A DNA stretch of 50,017 nt from assembly GCA_905214465.1 (NCBI GenBank), contig CAJMMD010000018.1, positions 1 through 50,017 on the forward strand, read 5' to 3'. The notes beneath the pieces were generated by a model. That model ran no database searches, had not been told where the DNA came from, and was given only the letters and a program-made list of their open reading frames with translations. A program made the translations under genes and the position numbers. Shown piece by piece: positions 6,846-14,933 of the stretch. This DNA comes from an uncultured bacterium (GTDB lineage: Bacteria; Actinomycetota; Coriobacteriia; Coriobacteriales; Coriobacteriaceae). Position 1 is the first letter of the stretch, and each line of letters starts with the position of its first letter.

Positions 6846-8303
6846 TTACGCAGCGAGGCGCTTGAGGACGTCGATGAGCAGCTCGTAGAAGCGCTCGGCA
6901 GAAGCGAGCTCCATGCTCTCGTCCGGGGTGTGGACATCGGAGAGCGTCGGGCCCACGGCGATGGCGTCCAGGCCGTGCAGGGCCTCGGCAAACAGGCCGC
7001 ACTCAAGGCCGGCGTGAATGGACTCGATGCGCAGCTCGGAGCCAAAGAGCTCGCGATAGCTCTCGACAAAGACGTCGCGGACCGGCGAATGCTCGGCATA
7101 GCTCCAGCCGGGATACTCGAACTCAAACTTGGCGTCGAAGCCCAGGACATCGGCAAGCGTCTGCAGACGATCCTTGAACTCGTTCTGCAGCGAGGTGATC
7201 GAAGAGCGCGGGGACAGCATAATCTTGACCTGATCATCGGAAGTGGCGACCACGCCGATATTGGAGGAAACCTCGACTGAGCCGTCGGTGGCGACGTTGC
7301 GGCGGATCACGCCGTTGGGGGCAAGACGCAGGGCGCGGATGAGGGCAAGCGCGGACTTCTCGTCCATGGCCTCGACCTCGGCGTTGTCGGCGATCTCGAC
7401 AGTGCAGGTAAAGCCGGGGTCGAAGACCTCGAGCTCGGCGGTAACGTCGGCGATGATGCCACGGGCGATCTCGGCCGCGGCCTCGGCGGCAGCGTGGTCG
7501 GCGTAGACCAGAACAGCCTTGCACTCACGGTTGATGGCGTTGTCCTTGGTGCCGCCGTTGAAGCTGACGATGGCAGGCTCACCGGCAACCATCAGGCGGT
7601 CGATGATGCGGGCCATGATGAGGTTGCCGTTGCCGCGCTCCAGGTTGATATCGTTGCCGGAATGACCACCCAGTAGGCCGGAGATGTCGAGCGTGAGGGC
7701 GCTACCGGTCTTGTGCTCGCGCGCGATCGGGCAGGTGTAGGTAACGACGACGCCGCCGGCGCAGCTGACGGTGGCAACGCCCTCTTCCTCGGAGTCAAGG
7801 TTAATCATGGTGCGGGCGCTAATCTGGGACTTGTCGAGTGTCTCGGCGCCGACCAGGCCAGTCTCCTCGTCGGTGGTGAATACGCACTCGAGGGCGGGGT
7901 GAACGATCGAATCGTCATTGAGAACAGTGAGCATCAGAGCGACGGCGATACCGTTGTCGGCGCCCAGGGTGGTGCCGTTAGCGGTGAGGACGCCGTCCTT
8001 GACGACCAGGTCGATACCGTCGGTCGTAAAGTCGTGCTCAACAGAGCCCAACTTGTCGCACACCATATCGATGTGGCCCTGCAGCATCACGGTCGGAGCA
8101 TTCTCGGCGCCGGCAGATGCGGGCTTGCGAATGATGACGTTGTAGACCTCGTCCTGGTACACATCAAGACCGCGCTCCTTGGCAAACGCAACCAGGAAAT
8201 CGCTGATGCCCTTCTCGTTGCCAGACCCACGGGGGATCGCGCTGACCTCCTCAAAGAAATGGAACAGCTGGGCAGGCTCGTAGCCAGTAATCTTGTAGTC
8301 CAT
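6846..8303 (-). CDS. pepD: Aminoacyl-histidine dipeptidase (M20C, PepD)
   Basis: The 485-aa protein starts MDYKITGYEP at 8303, with AAGGAGG 6 nt upstream; the longer open frame to 8408 has no ribosome site. PepD enzymes are cytosolic dizinc dipeptidases that hydrolyse Xaa-His and other dipeptides. Visible ligands and catalytic residues are His77 in QGHIDM, Asp116 in GADNG, Glu146-Glu147 in TTDEETG, and a later His in SIHAGLECG. The dimerisation or lid domain lies between, with LLGGHSGNDIN typical of the family. Length is normal. It is transcribed alone, between a toxin-antitoxin pair upstream and the hairpin at 6750-6790 downstream. Confidence 0.93.
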   Translation of the reverse strand: MDYKITGYEPAQLFHFFEEVSAIPRGSGNEKGISDFLVAFAKERGLDVYQDEVYNVIIRKPASAGAENAPTVMLQGHIDMVCDKLGSVEHDFTTDGIDLVVKDGVLTANGTTLGADNGIAVALMLTVLNDDSIVHPALECVFTTDEETGLVGAETLDKSQISARTMINLDSEEEGVATVSCAGGVVVTYTCPIAREHKTGSALTLDISGLLGGHSGNDINLERGNGNLIMARIIDRLMVAGEPAIVSFNGGTKDNAINRECKAVLVYADHAAAEAAAEIARGIIADVTAELEVFDPGFTCTVEIADNAEVEAMDEKSALALIRALRLAPNGVIRRNVATDGSVEVSSNIGVVATSDDQVKIMLSPRSSITSLQNEFKDRLQTLADVLGFDAKFEFEYPGWSYAEHSPVRDVFVESYRELFGSELRIESIHAGLECGLFAEALHGLDAIAVGPTLSDVHTPDESMELASAERFYELLIDVLKRLAA

Positions 8304-8320
8304 GGTGCCTCCTTGGCGCA
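8303..8320 (-). promoter_or_regulatory. Strong ribosome site deciding the pepD start
   Basis: On the minus strand AAGGAGG lies 6 nt before ATGGACTACAAG. It rules out the 35-residue N-terminal extension open to 8408. Confidence 0.8.
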
Positions 8321-8451
8321 ACTGGTTAGACAGTAAGACATGCGACTTGTATATTCCCAGACTTTGCGTGCATAAACCAGTCGAAAACGCCGAGCGCCCT
8401 TGCATCATCGGCTAACGGTGAGGAAACGCCACTTTATTAAGGTAAAGCAGC

Positions 8452-8973
8452 TTAGACGGGCAGTGCCGAAGGGACGTTGGACCCTTCAATCAACCTCAAC
8501 GCCTGTTGAACGTTAATGCATACACCATTGGTATGTTTAATAAGATTCTTGTCCTCCGTCACGACGTAATCGGCATCAATGCGATTGGCGACGCCCAGCA
8601 TCAGGTCGTCCTCAAAGTCATTGTGGTGGTACTTGAACACAAAGGAGTCGAAGACCTCGTCTGCACCGACCGGGGCGATGAGGGCTAGCTCGCGCATCTG
8701 TCGAACGCATGCCCAGGCCGTTTCGTCTGCCGCCGCAATGGCGTTATCGCTCAGTGAGCCAGTCTTTCTTCGGCACTCCTGCTTGATTGCCGCCGAGACA
8801 AGATATGAAACGTCTTTGACCGAAAGCGACGAGGCAAACAGGGCAATCCGCTCCGAGGCGTCGGCAATCTCGATCAGATGGACGACATTTGCCGTACGGT
8901 CGGACCTGCCAGAAAAATAATCCATCCATACGTTGGTATCGATTAACAGCTTGAGGACGCCTTCTGTGCTCAT
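8452..8973 (-). CDS. PIN-domain toxin (VapC-like)
   Basis: The 173-aa PIN-domain protein begins MSTEGVLKLLIDTNVWMDYF; the ATG at 8973 overlaps the antitoxin stop as ATGA. Asp12 in LIDTNVWMD and the acidic run DFEDDLMLGVANRIDADYVV, ending VTEDKN, supply the usual PIN metal-binding carboxylates. PIN toxins are Mg-dependent ribonucleases that cut tRNA, rRNA or mRNA. The pairing with a RelB/DinJ-type antitoxin is a hybrid arrangement, since canonical VapC partners are VapB proteins. It lies between pepD and clpC. Confidence 0.88.
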   Translation of the reverse strand: MSTEGVLKLLIDTNVWMDYFSGRSDRTANVVHLIEIADASERIALFASSLSVKDVSYLVSAAIKQECRRKTGSLSDNAIAAADETAWACVRQMRELALIAPVGADEVFDSFVFKYHHNDFEDDLMLGVANRIDADYVVTEDKNLIKHTNGVCINVQQALRLIEGSNVPSALPV

Positions 8974-9329
8974 AGTTCCACCCACTCGGGATAGCGCTCC
9001 GCCATGGCCTCCTCATAGAGGTCGTCATAGTCTCCCGAGAACTCAGGGATGGGGATGCCGTATTTGAGGCACGAATCGCGAACGATATGGCTGCCTTGCG
9101 CGGCCCTTGACTCCATGCGCCGGGGCTCCACTCCGTCAGAAACCGGAGCCGCCGCGTCTCCCTTCGAGGGCATGCGTCCGTTAACGACCAGATACTCCCA
9201 AAGTGTCCGAACGGCTTGTGACGGCGTCATGCCAATATGAGTCAGGACGGCGTCTCCCGCCTCTTTGAGCTGGCGATCTATACGCACGTTCATCTGAACT
9301 GGCCGCGTGTCGAGTATTGACGTAGACAT
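8970..9329 (-). CDS. RelB/DinJ-type antitoxin
   Basis: The 119-aa protein has an AAGGAG site before its ATG. Residues 10-55 (VQMNVRIDRQLKEAGDAVL, MTPSQAVRTLWEYLV) form a ribbon-helix-helix DNA-binding domain of the RelB/DinJ family. The acidic C-terminus (FSGDYDDLYEEAMAERYPEW) probably wraps the PIN toxin. The stop overlaps the toxin start by 4 nt, giving coupled expression with antitoxin first. The palindrome just upstream is the likely autoregulatory operator. Confidence 0.88.
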   Translation of the reverse strand: MSTSILDTRPVQMNVRIDRQLKEAGDAVLTHIGMTPSQAVRTLWEYLVVNGRMPSKGDAAAPVSDGVEPRRMESRAAQGSHIVRDSCLKYGIPIPEFSGDYDDLYEEAMAERYPEWVEL

Positions 9330-9340
9330 ATCAGCTCCTT

Positions 9341-9371
9341 TGCTATACTATATCTCGATTTTAGTATAGCA
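9341..9371 (-). promoter_or_regulatory. Palindromic operator/promoter of the toxin-antitoxin pair
   Basis: TGCTATACTA (9341-9350) and TAGTATAGCA (9362-9371) are perfect 10-bp arms with an 11-bp spacer, ending 12 nt before the antitoxin start. On the minus strand each arm contains a -10-like TATACT or TATAGT. Binding of the ribbon-helix-helix antitoxin would block RNA polymerase, the usual conditional autorepression of such pairs. Confidence 0.75.
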
Positions 9372-9403
9372 CAGCAGATTGAAGCGCATTTCAATAGAAA
9401 TGA

Positions 9404-9428
9404 GGGCGCTTCCTTATCGGAAACGCCC
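9404..9428 (-). terminator. clpC terminator hairpin
   Basis: GGGCGCTTCC and GGAAACGCCC pair with a single mismatch around a 5-nt loop, 25 nt past the clpC stop. The minus-strand trail is TCATTTCTATT, so it is a moderate intrinsic terminator. Confidence 0.6.
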
Positions 9429-9453
9429 CCGTTATACAAGGTATGTTTAATCC

Positions 9454-12096
9454 CTACAGCGCGCCAGAGCCGGCTTGCATCATGCCGCCGGGGCCCGAGG
9501 TCACGCCGCCGCTCACGGGCGCGGCGTTGCCAGTGTGCGGTGCCGCCGGGGCGGTATCGCCACCGAGCGTACCTGCCGGACGCGGTGCCGGGATCTCGCC
9601 CGTGCCATGGCTAAAGACAAACTTGCCATCGGCCACGTCGCACAGGACGGTATCGCCCTCGCCCCACTCGCCGGCCAAAAGCTCCTCGGACAGCGGGTCC
9701 TCGATGAGCTTTTGAATAGCACGGCGCAGCGGACGCGCACCGTTGGTGAGGTCGGTGCCCTCCGCCACGATCTTGTCATAGGCCGCATCGGTGAGCTTGA
9801 TGTTCATGCCGTTGGCAATCAGGCGCTGGCGCAGATCGTCCACCAGCAGGTGAGCGATCTTGGTCAGGTTCTCGCCCGAGAGCTTCTGGAACACCACGAT
9901 GTCGTCGATGCGGTTGAGCAGCTCGGGGCGGAACAGGCGCTTGAGCTCGCCCATCGCGCGGCCGCGGATCTCATTCGAGGTGAGGCCCTGCTCGCCGGTG
10001 GTGCCAAAGCCAACGCTCGCATCCTGTGCGATCTCGCGGGCGCCCACATTGGACGTCATGATGATCACGGTGTTGCGGAAGTCGACCGTCTTGCCCTGGC
10101 TATCAGTCAGGCGGCCCTCCTCCAGCACCTGCAGCAGGATATTGAAGATGTCGGGGTGCGCCTTCTCGATCTCGTCGAACAGCACGACCGAATACGGGTG
10201 ACGACGAACGGCCTTGGTAAGCTGACCGCCCTCGTCGTGACCCACGTAACCCGGAGGGCTACCGATGAGCTTGGAGACCTCGAACTCGCTGCCGAACTCC
10301 GACATGTCGAAGCTGATGAGCGCGTCCTTGCTGCCAAAGAGGTACTCGGCGAGCGTCTTGGCGAGCTCGGTCTTGCCTGTGCCGGTGGGACCCAGGAAGA
10401 TAAAGCTGCCGCCGGGGCGACGCGGGTCCTTGAGCGGCGAACGGCTGCGGCGCACGGCCTTGGCGACGGCCTCGACGGCCTCGTCCTGGCCGATAATGCG
10501 GGTCTTGAGCACGCTTTCGGTCTGCAGCAGGCGACGGCTCTCGCTCTCGGTGAGCGAGGAAACCGGCACGCCAGAGGTCACGGACACGATGTCGGCAATC
10601 TGACTCACGTCGATGGTGAGCGGGCTGGCGTCGAGCTCGGCGGTCCAGGCGGCCTTGGCTTCGGCGAGTTCAATCTCGGCAGCCTTCTGCTGCTCGGTGA
10701 TCTCGGCGGCCTTGTTCATGTCGTCGCTTTCGGTAGCCTCCTGTGCGGCAGCCTTGAGTTCCTCGATGCGATGCTCGGCCTCGCGCACCGGCTCGGGTGC
10801 GCGATTCGCGGCGATGCGAGCGCGGGCACCGGCCTCGTCAATGAGGTCGATGGCCTTATCGGGCAGGAAGCGATCCTGGATGTAGCGGTTGGAAAGGTTC
10901 GCGGCGGCCTCGATAGCACCCTGCGTATAGCGCACATGGTGGTGCTCCTCGTAGCGCGGCTTGAGCGCGGTCAGGATCTTGACCGTGTCCTCGACACTCG
11001 GCTCCTCGACATCGATAGTCTGGAAGCGGCGCTCGAAAGCCGGGTCCTTGGTGAGGTACTTGCGGAACTCCTCGGCCGTGGTGGCACCGATAATCTGGAA
11101 GGCACCGCGCGCAAGCACCGGCTTGAGCATGGAGCTCGCGTCGATGGAGCCCTCGGCGGAACCGGCACCGATGATGGTGTGCATCTCGTCGATAAACAGG
11201 ATGACGTCGTCGGCTTCGGTCGCCTCCTGAATCACGTTCTTGAGGCGCTCCTCAAACTCACCGCGATACTTGGCACCAGCGACAAGACCCGGCAGATCGA
11301 GCGTCCAGATATTCTGGTTCATGAGGTTCTCGGGCACGTTGCCGGCAGCAATCTGCTGAGCCAGGCCCTCGACGATAGCCGTTTTGCCCACGCCGGGGTC
11401 GCCCAAGATAAGCGGATTGTTCTTGGTGCGGCGCGAAAGGATCTCCATCATGCGCTGGACTTCCTTTTCGCGGCCAATCACGGGATCGAGCTCGCCGTCG
11501 CGCGCCTTCTGCGTGAGGTTGGTGGCGAACTGTTTGAGCGTGTCGGTGCCGTCCCCCTTTTGCTGCGAGGCATCCGAGCCGCTAAAGAACGGCAGGCCTG
11601 CACCGGGACGACCAGCACCAGCGCCGGCGAGCGGACGCTTCTTGTCCTGGTCCTTGGCGGTGAGTTTCTCGATAGCCTTTTTGATGGAGGCGGACGACAC
11701 ACCCAGGCGCATGAGGATGTCCATGGCCATGCCGTTGCCCTCTTCGACGATGCCGATCAGCAAGTGCTCGGTCGAAACGTAGGTCTGGTTGTTCTCGCGT
11801 GCCACGCGGAAGGAGCGCTCCATCACGCTGATGACGAGCGGCGTAAAGGCGAGCTTGGCAGCCTCGGTCTCCTCGCTGGGCTCGGGAACCGTGGTCTGGA
11901 CCTCTTTGAGGGTATCCATGATGTCATCGTAGGAGATATCGAGCGAACGCAGTGCCTCGGCGGCAATGCCCTCGTCCTCCTTGGCGAGTGCGAGCAGCAG
12001 GTGCTCGGTGCCCACCTTATTTGAGTGTAGATCGAGCGCCTCTTGCTTGGCCATGGACATGACCCTACGCGCACGATCGGTAAAACGGTCTAACAT
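9454..12096 (-). CDS. clpC: ATP-dependent Clp protease ATP-binding subunit ClpC
   Basis: The 880-aa protein starts MLDRFTDRARRVMSMAKQEA at 12096, behind AGAGGAA. It is the Hsp100 unfoldase that feeds substrates to ClpP in the cytosol. Two ClpN repeats lie at about 1-70 and 80-145. The first AAA+ module has Walker A GDPGVGKT (232-239) and Walker B ILFIDEMH. A short coiled M-domain with a UVR-like stretch (AEHRIEELKAA) follows. The second AAA+ module has GPTGTGKTELAK and VVLFDEIEKAH. The C-terminal tail after LFSHGTG-like sequence is Gly/Pro/Ala-rich (about 50 residues), longer than in Bacillus ClpC. No mcsA, mcsB or ctsR genes accompany it, so regulation differs from that of Bacilli. Confidence 0.96.
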   Translation of the reverse strand: MLDRFTDRARRVMSMAKQEALDLHSNKVGTEHLLLALAKEDEGIAAEALRSLDISYDDIMDTLKEVQTTVPEPSEETEAAKLAFTPLVISVMERSFRVARENNQTYVSTEHLLIGIVEEGNGMAMDILMRLGVSSASIKKAIEKLTAKDQDKKRPLAGAGAGRPGAGLPFFSGSDASQQKGDGTDTLKQFATNLTQKARDGELDPVIGREKEVQRMMEILSRRTKNNPLILGDPGVGKTAIVEGLAQQIAAGNVPENLMNQNIWTLDLPGLVAGAKYRGEFEERLKNVIQEATEADDVILFIDEMHTIIGAGSAEGSIDASSMLKPVLARGAFQIIGATTAEEFRKYLTKDPAFERRFQTIDVEEPSVEDTVKILTALKPRYEEHHHVRYTQGAIEAAANLSNRYIQDRFLPDKAIDLIDEAGARARIAANRAPEPVREAEHRIEELKAAAQEATESDDMNKAAEITEQQKAAEIELAEAKAAWTAELDASPLTIDVSQIADIVSVTSGVPVSSLTESESRRLLQTESVLKTRIIGQDEAVEAVAKAVRRSRSPLKDPRRPGGSFIFLGPTGTGKTELAKTLAEYLFGSKDALISFDMSEFGSEFEVSKLIGSPPGYVGHDEGGQLTKAVRRHPYSVVLFDEIEKAHPDIFNILLQVLEEGRLTDSQGKTVDFRNTVIIMTSNVGAREIAQDASVGFGTTGEQGLTSNEIRGRAMGELKRLFRPELLNRIDDIVVFQKLSGENLTKIAHLLVDDLRQRLIANGMNIKLTDAAYDKIVAEGTDLTNGARPLRRAIQKLIEDPLSEELLAGEWGEGDTVLCDVADGKFVFSHGTGEIPAPRPAGTLGGDTAPAAPHTGNAAPVSGGVTSGPGGMMQAGSGAL

Positions 12097-12119
12097 GCTA
12101 GTTCCTCTTAGACGAGCTA

Positions 12120-12163
12120 GTTTTTTCAAACGCAAAGCGCCGCCCCGCGGCAGCGCTTTGGTC
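12120..12163 (-). terminator. Strong hairpin in the clpC leader
   Basis: On the minus strand CAAAGCGC...GCGCTTTG, with an inner CCGC/GCGG pairing, forms a stable stem followed by CGTTTGAAAAAA. It lies between a possible -10 element (TATACT, complement of AGTATA at 12179-12184) and the clpC start. It could attenuate or stabilise the transcript; there is no clean T-run. Confidence 0.4.
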
Positions 12164-12231
12164 TCTTTACCCATATGGAGTATATGTTAACCGTTGGGAC
12201 CTTTCCCACCCGTAGCCGCGCGACAACGTCT

Positions 12232-12259
12232 ACAAAAAAAGGAATCGCCGGGTGCGGCG
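12232..12259 (-). terminator. Intrinsic terminator of the DUF2798 gene
   Basis: CGCCG and CGGCG arms around CACC are followed on the minus strand by ATTCC and a run of seven T. It lies 25 nt after the stop of the DUF2798 gene, a good rho-independent terminator. Confidence 0.7.
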
Positions 12260-12284
12260 GACGCTCTAGGTTAGAGGCTGTTGC

Positions 12285-12887
12285 CTAGCAGGCAGGCTCG
12301 GCGTCCATGCTCTCGGCAACGTCATTGACGGCATCGGCAACGGGAGCGCCAGGCATGCGCACGAGCTCCATATGCTGCTCTTCAAAGACGGTTCCCATGG
12401 GGAAGGCGCGGCGGAAGACAAAGCGAGCAACCGGACCAGCCACCAGCAGGTTCCAGGGCAGAGCCATGATAAAGTTGCGCGGAATGTTGACGAGCCACAT
12501 CATCGGCAGCGCCTGCAAATTGGCAAGCGGGCCGCCGGGCATATGGAACAGGCCTTCGCACGCGCCGTAGAGCGACATGATGATGACCATGGGAACGACC
12601 ATGCAGGAGCTGACGGTGAGCGTCATGGCAAGCGGCGAGCTCTTACCCGGCGTGACCAGGAATTTAAAGGCGAAACCCTTGGCAAGGGGGCTGGCAACAA
12701 ACCAGTCGCAGCACATGGCAAAAATGTAGGCAACGGGGAAGCCGAACCACGCGGCGGCAACAACCTCGCCGTTGATGGCCCCATGCTGCAGGGCAACGTT
12801 GTAGATGCTCATCCAGAGCACCATGCAAAAGCACATGATAAAGGTAAACAGCAGGCTCTCTCGTTTGTTGATAGGCATAAAGGGCAT
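12285..12887 (-). CDS. DUF2798-family membrane protein
   Basis: The 200-aa protein starts MPFMPINKRESLLFTFIMC at 12887, with AAAGGA 5 nt upstream. Two homologous halves are visible, each with a pair of membrane segments: FIMCFCMVLWMSIYNVAL plus WFGFPVAYIFAMCCDWFV, then TLTVSSCMVVPMVIIMSLYG plus IPRNFIMALPWNLLVAG. The 'MSxYN / MSLYG' helix ends and 'FxxxxPxAxxxxxxV' loops are typical of duplicated DUF2798 proteins. Function is unknown in the family. A terminator-like hairpin sits in its leader (12923-12971), hinting at attenuation. Confidence 0.75.
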   Translation of the reverse strand: MPFMPINKRESLLFTFIMCFCMVLWMSIYNVALQHGAINGEVVAAAWFGFPVAYIFAMCCDWFVASPLAKGFAFKFLVTPGKSSPLAMTLTVSSCMVVPMVIIMSLYGACEGLFHMPGGPLANLQALPMMWLVNIPRNFIMALPWNLLVAGPVARFVFRRAFPMGTVFEEQHMELVRMPGAPVADAVNDVAESMDAEPAC

Positions 12888-12922
12888 GGTCCTTTCTGTG
12901 TTACGCCGCAACACCACGCAAC

Positions 12923-12971
12923 AAAAATGGGCGGGCAAGATGGAGCTGTTGGGACTTCATCTCGCCCGCCC
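12923..12971 (-). terminator. Terminator/attenuator hairpin in the DUF2798 leader
   Basis: On the minus strand GGGCGGGC, an inner GATG, a loop, CATC and GCCCGCCC form a long stem followed by ATTTTTG. It lies only 36 nt upstream of the DUF2798 start. It therefore either ends transcription arriving from the ThrE gene or acts as a conditional attenuator. No known riboswitch motif was recognised upstream of it. Confidence 0.6.
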
Positions 12972-13017
12972 GTGGTACGTGCGTCTGCGACTACTTATGT
13001 GGTGGAACCAGCCTAGC

Positions 13018-13037
13018 ACGAAACGCATGCGCTTCGT
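13018..13037. repeat. Palindrome in the ThrE/DUF2798 gap
   Basis: ACGAAACGCATGCGCTTCGT is a near-perfect 20-bp palindrome (one mismatched pair). It lies in the 300-bp gap between the two membrane-protein genes and may be an operator or hairpin. The gap otherwise holds only hairpins. Confidence 0.4.
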
Positions 13038-13089
13038 AAGCGTTGAGTTTATGAAGATGCAGGGCACCGATAATCCCCCCGACCCCATA

Positions 13090-13156
13090 AGTTGCGGTGG
13101 AATACGAACTGTTTTGACCCTTTAAGCAGCAATTCAGTCCCTATTTCACCGCAACT
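13090..13156. repeat. REP-like hairpin element
   Basis: AGTTGCGGTGGAATA (13090-13104) and TATTTCACCGCAACT (13142-13156) pair at 14 of 15 positions. The minus-strand loop reads AGGGACTGAATT and AAAGGGTCAAAA. The GGGAC/GGGTC core next to an AT stretch resembles REP sequences mobilised by RAYT (Y1 transposase) proteins. Confidence 0.6.
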
Positions 13157-13159
13157 CAT

Positions 13160-13192
13160 TTGGTGCAAAGTAACCTGACCCCCTTGCACCAA
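13160..13192. repeat. REP-like hairpin abutting the ThrE stop codon
   Basis: TTGGTGCAA (13160-13168) and TTGCACCAA (13184-13192) are perfect arms. The minus-strand loop carries GGGGGTCAGGTTACTTT. The arm ends exactly at the TAA stop of the ThrE-type gene, so the hairpin probably serves as its terminator. It has the same layout as the hairpin at the rph stop (20878-20914). Confidence 0.65.
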
Positions 13193-14761
13193 TTAACTGG
13201 TGTGGCGCCAGCGAGGGTCGGTGAGCGTACGCGCCACGCCCAGGCCAACGGGCAGAAACGCCACGATGAGCACTGCACGCACAAACCAGCCGAGCATATT
13301 GACCGTGTCGAAGGTGCACATGTAATACATCGAGCGATACAGATACAAGCCCGGCACCATAATGACAATCGACGGCACCGTGAGGGCGATGCGTGGGTAG
13401 GTGAGCTTGATTTCGGCTAAGCTCGCGAGCAGTCCCGATACCAGCGCGCCGATAAACGCTGCTGCCTCGGGAGGCATACCCACGCTCAGACCCAGGAAGG
13501 GAAACAGCGTCGGCGCATCGACAAGCGTAAGGCGCAAAGTATTGGACACGGCGCCGATCAGCCCAGCTGCCGCGGCCATCTTTACCGGGCTGTTGAACAT
13601 CACCGAGAAGCCGAATACGCCAACAAAGCTCATCACCACGCGCAGGAGCGTAAGGGCAAGCGGCGAAAGGCCGAGCGGGGCAAAATCATCCGGTGCCAGC
13701 CCCACACACTCGGCAACCATCCAGCCCACAAGGGTCGCCATCACAATAATCGACACGGCATACGAAAGACGCTCAATGCCGCTTCGCATATCGAGCTTAG
13801 CGATGTCGAGGCCTGCCGTAATGAGGGGAAAGCCGGGAATCACAAAGAGCATGGCGCCGATATAGCCTTCTTGGTGCGACATTGCCCCCGGTACGACCTG
13901 GCCAAGGCCGAGCAATGCCAGCAGATACGAAACGCAAGCGAGCGCAACGCCAATCGTCAGCGCGCTAAACTGGCCAAGACCCTGCTTGAGAATATGAGAG
14001 CGAGCAAAGTTGCCAACACCAGCGCCTACGAATGCGCAGGCCATCTCGATAGGGCCGCCGCCGAGCAAAAAGACGAAGGCGCCGCAAGCACAGGCTGCCG
14101 CAAGGCCCTGTTGCCAGGGAGAGTAATCGGGTTTTGAACTCTCAACGGTCTTGAGCATCTCGTGGTATTCGTGCACGGTAAACCGGCGCCCATACGTCTC
14201 GATTTCCTTTAGGAAGCTCTCCATCATCCAAATGCGATGGGTATTGACTCCCGTTGTGGGCAGGCTGACAACCTCGTTAAAGCAGTGGCCATCTTCGATG
14301 CAGGTGCACTCAAACGACAGAAGACTTAAGTCAACGTGGACGGTGACACCGAGTACGGCGGCGACGCGATTCATGGTATCGCGTACACGCCAGGCACCCG
14401 TTCCGCTCGCGAGCATAAGCATACCGGTGCGGCAGATGATGGATGACTTATCGGTGAGCGGCGCATCGACGGCAAGCTCATCGCCTGCCGTCACGATCTG
14501 GTGCCAGTCAGTTTTCATATGGAGTGCGCCGGCACGAACACCGTGGTGCATGGGGGCTCTCGAAAGCAGCGAGTCAAGGCGCGAAGACTGTGGGGACTCC
14601 GTTGATTCGTCCTCAACCTCATCAGTCTCTTCATCGACCAGATCAAATGAGTCAAGCGATGCCGGCTCGCGACGATCGATTAGCTCCTCATCCTCATCGT
14701 CAAAGTAATTGAACTGATCGAGCATGTCCTCTTCGATTGCACGCTCGCTCGCGTCGTCCAT
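13193..14761 (-). CDS. ThrE-type threonine/serine exporter family membrane protein
   Basis: The 522-aa protein starts MDDASERAIEEDML behind GGGAGCG. An acidic cytoplasmic N-terminus of about 90 residues precedes the ThrE domain (DUF1212): SSIICRTGMLMLASGTGAWR and, further on, EMLKTVESSKPDYSPWQQGL, with membrane segments ACAFVGAGVGNFARSHILKQ and beyond. The C-terminal DUF3815-like (ThrE_2) half has about four to five more helices (FGFSVMFNSPVKMAAAAGLI, TVPSIVIMVPG). In Corynebacterium ThrE exports threonine and serine; many firmicutes and actinobacteria split the two halves, here they are fused. Substrate is inferred only from family. It is monocistronic. Confidence 0.82.
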   Translation of the reverse strand: MDDASERAIEEDMLDQFNYFDDEDEELIDRREPASLDSFDLVDEETDEVEDESTESPQSSRLDSLLSRAPMHHGVRAGALHMKTDWHQIVTAGDELAVDAPLTDKSSIICRTGMLMLASGTGAWRVRDTMNRVAAVLGVTVHVDLSLLSFECTCIEDGHCFNEVVSLPTTGVNTHRIWMMESFLKEIETYGRRFTVHEYHEMLKTVESSKPDYSPWQQGLAAACACGAFVFLLGGGPIEMACAFVGAGVGNFARSHILKQGLGQFSALTIGVALACVSYLLALLGLGQVVPGAMSHQEGYIGAMLFVIPGFPLITAGLDIAKLDMRSGIERLSYAVSIIVMATLVGWMVAECVGLAPDDFAPLGLSPLALTLLRVVMSFVGVFGFSVMFNSPVKMAAAAGLIGAVSNTLRLTLVDAPTLFPFLGLSVGMPPEAAAFIGALVSGLLASLAEIKLTYPRIALTVPSIVIMVPGLYLYRSMYYMCTFDTVNMLGWFVRAVLIVAFLPVGLGVARTLTDPRWRHTS

Positions 14762-14892
14762 ATAGACGCTCCCTTCCTACCGACTAACCCCCATCCTAGG
14801 CAGCAACGGCTAAAGGAAACATAAAAGAGACGACTGTCATGCATGGAAGGCGTAAACCCCCAATGCGCCGGTAGACCCCAGGCGGCTAGGAC

Positions 14893-14933
14893 CGTCCCCA
14901 AGTGCCGGCACAAGAGGAACGTCCCTAAGTGCC
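14893..14933. repeat. Tandem GGCACTTRGGGACG repeat
   Basis: Two direct copies on the minus strand, GGCACTTGGGGACG (14893-14906) and GGCACTTAGGGACG (14920-14933), lie 27 bp apart. The TAG inside the second copy is the stop codon of the small Cys-rich frame (14925-15179). The GGGAC core links it to the other REP-like hairpins. Confidence 0.65.

Noticed and set aside
9475..12024. 849-codon plus-strand frame opposite clpC
   Set aside because: It is the complement of the ClpC coding sequence, a common artefact in GC-rich genes with strong codon bias.
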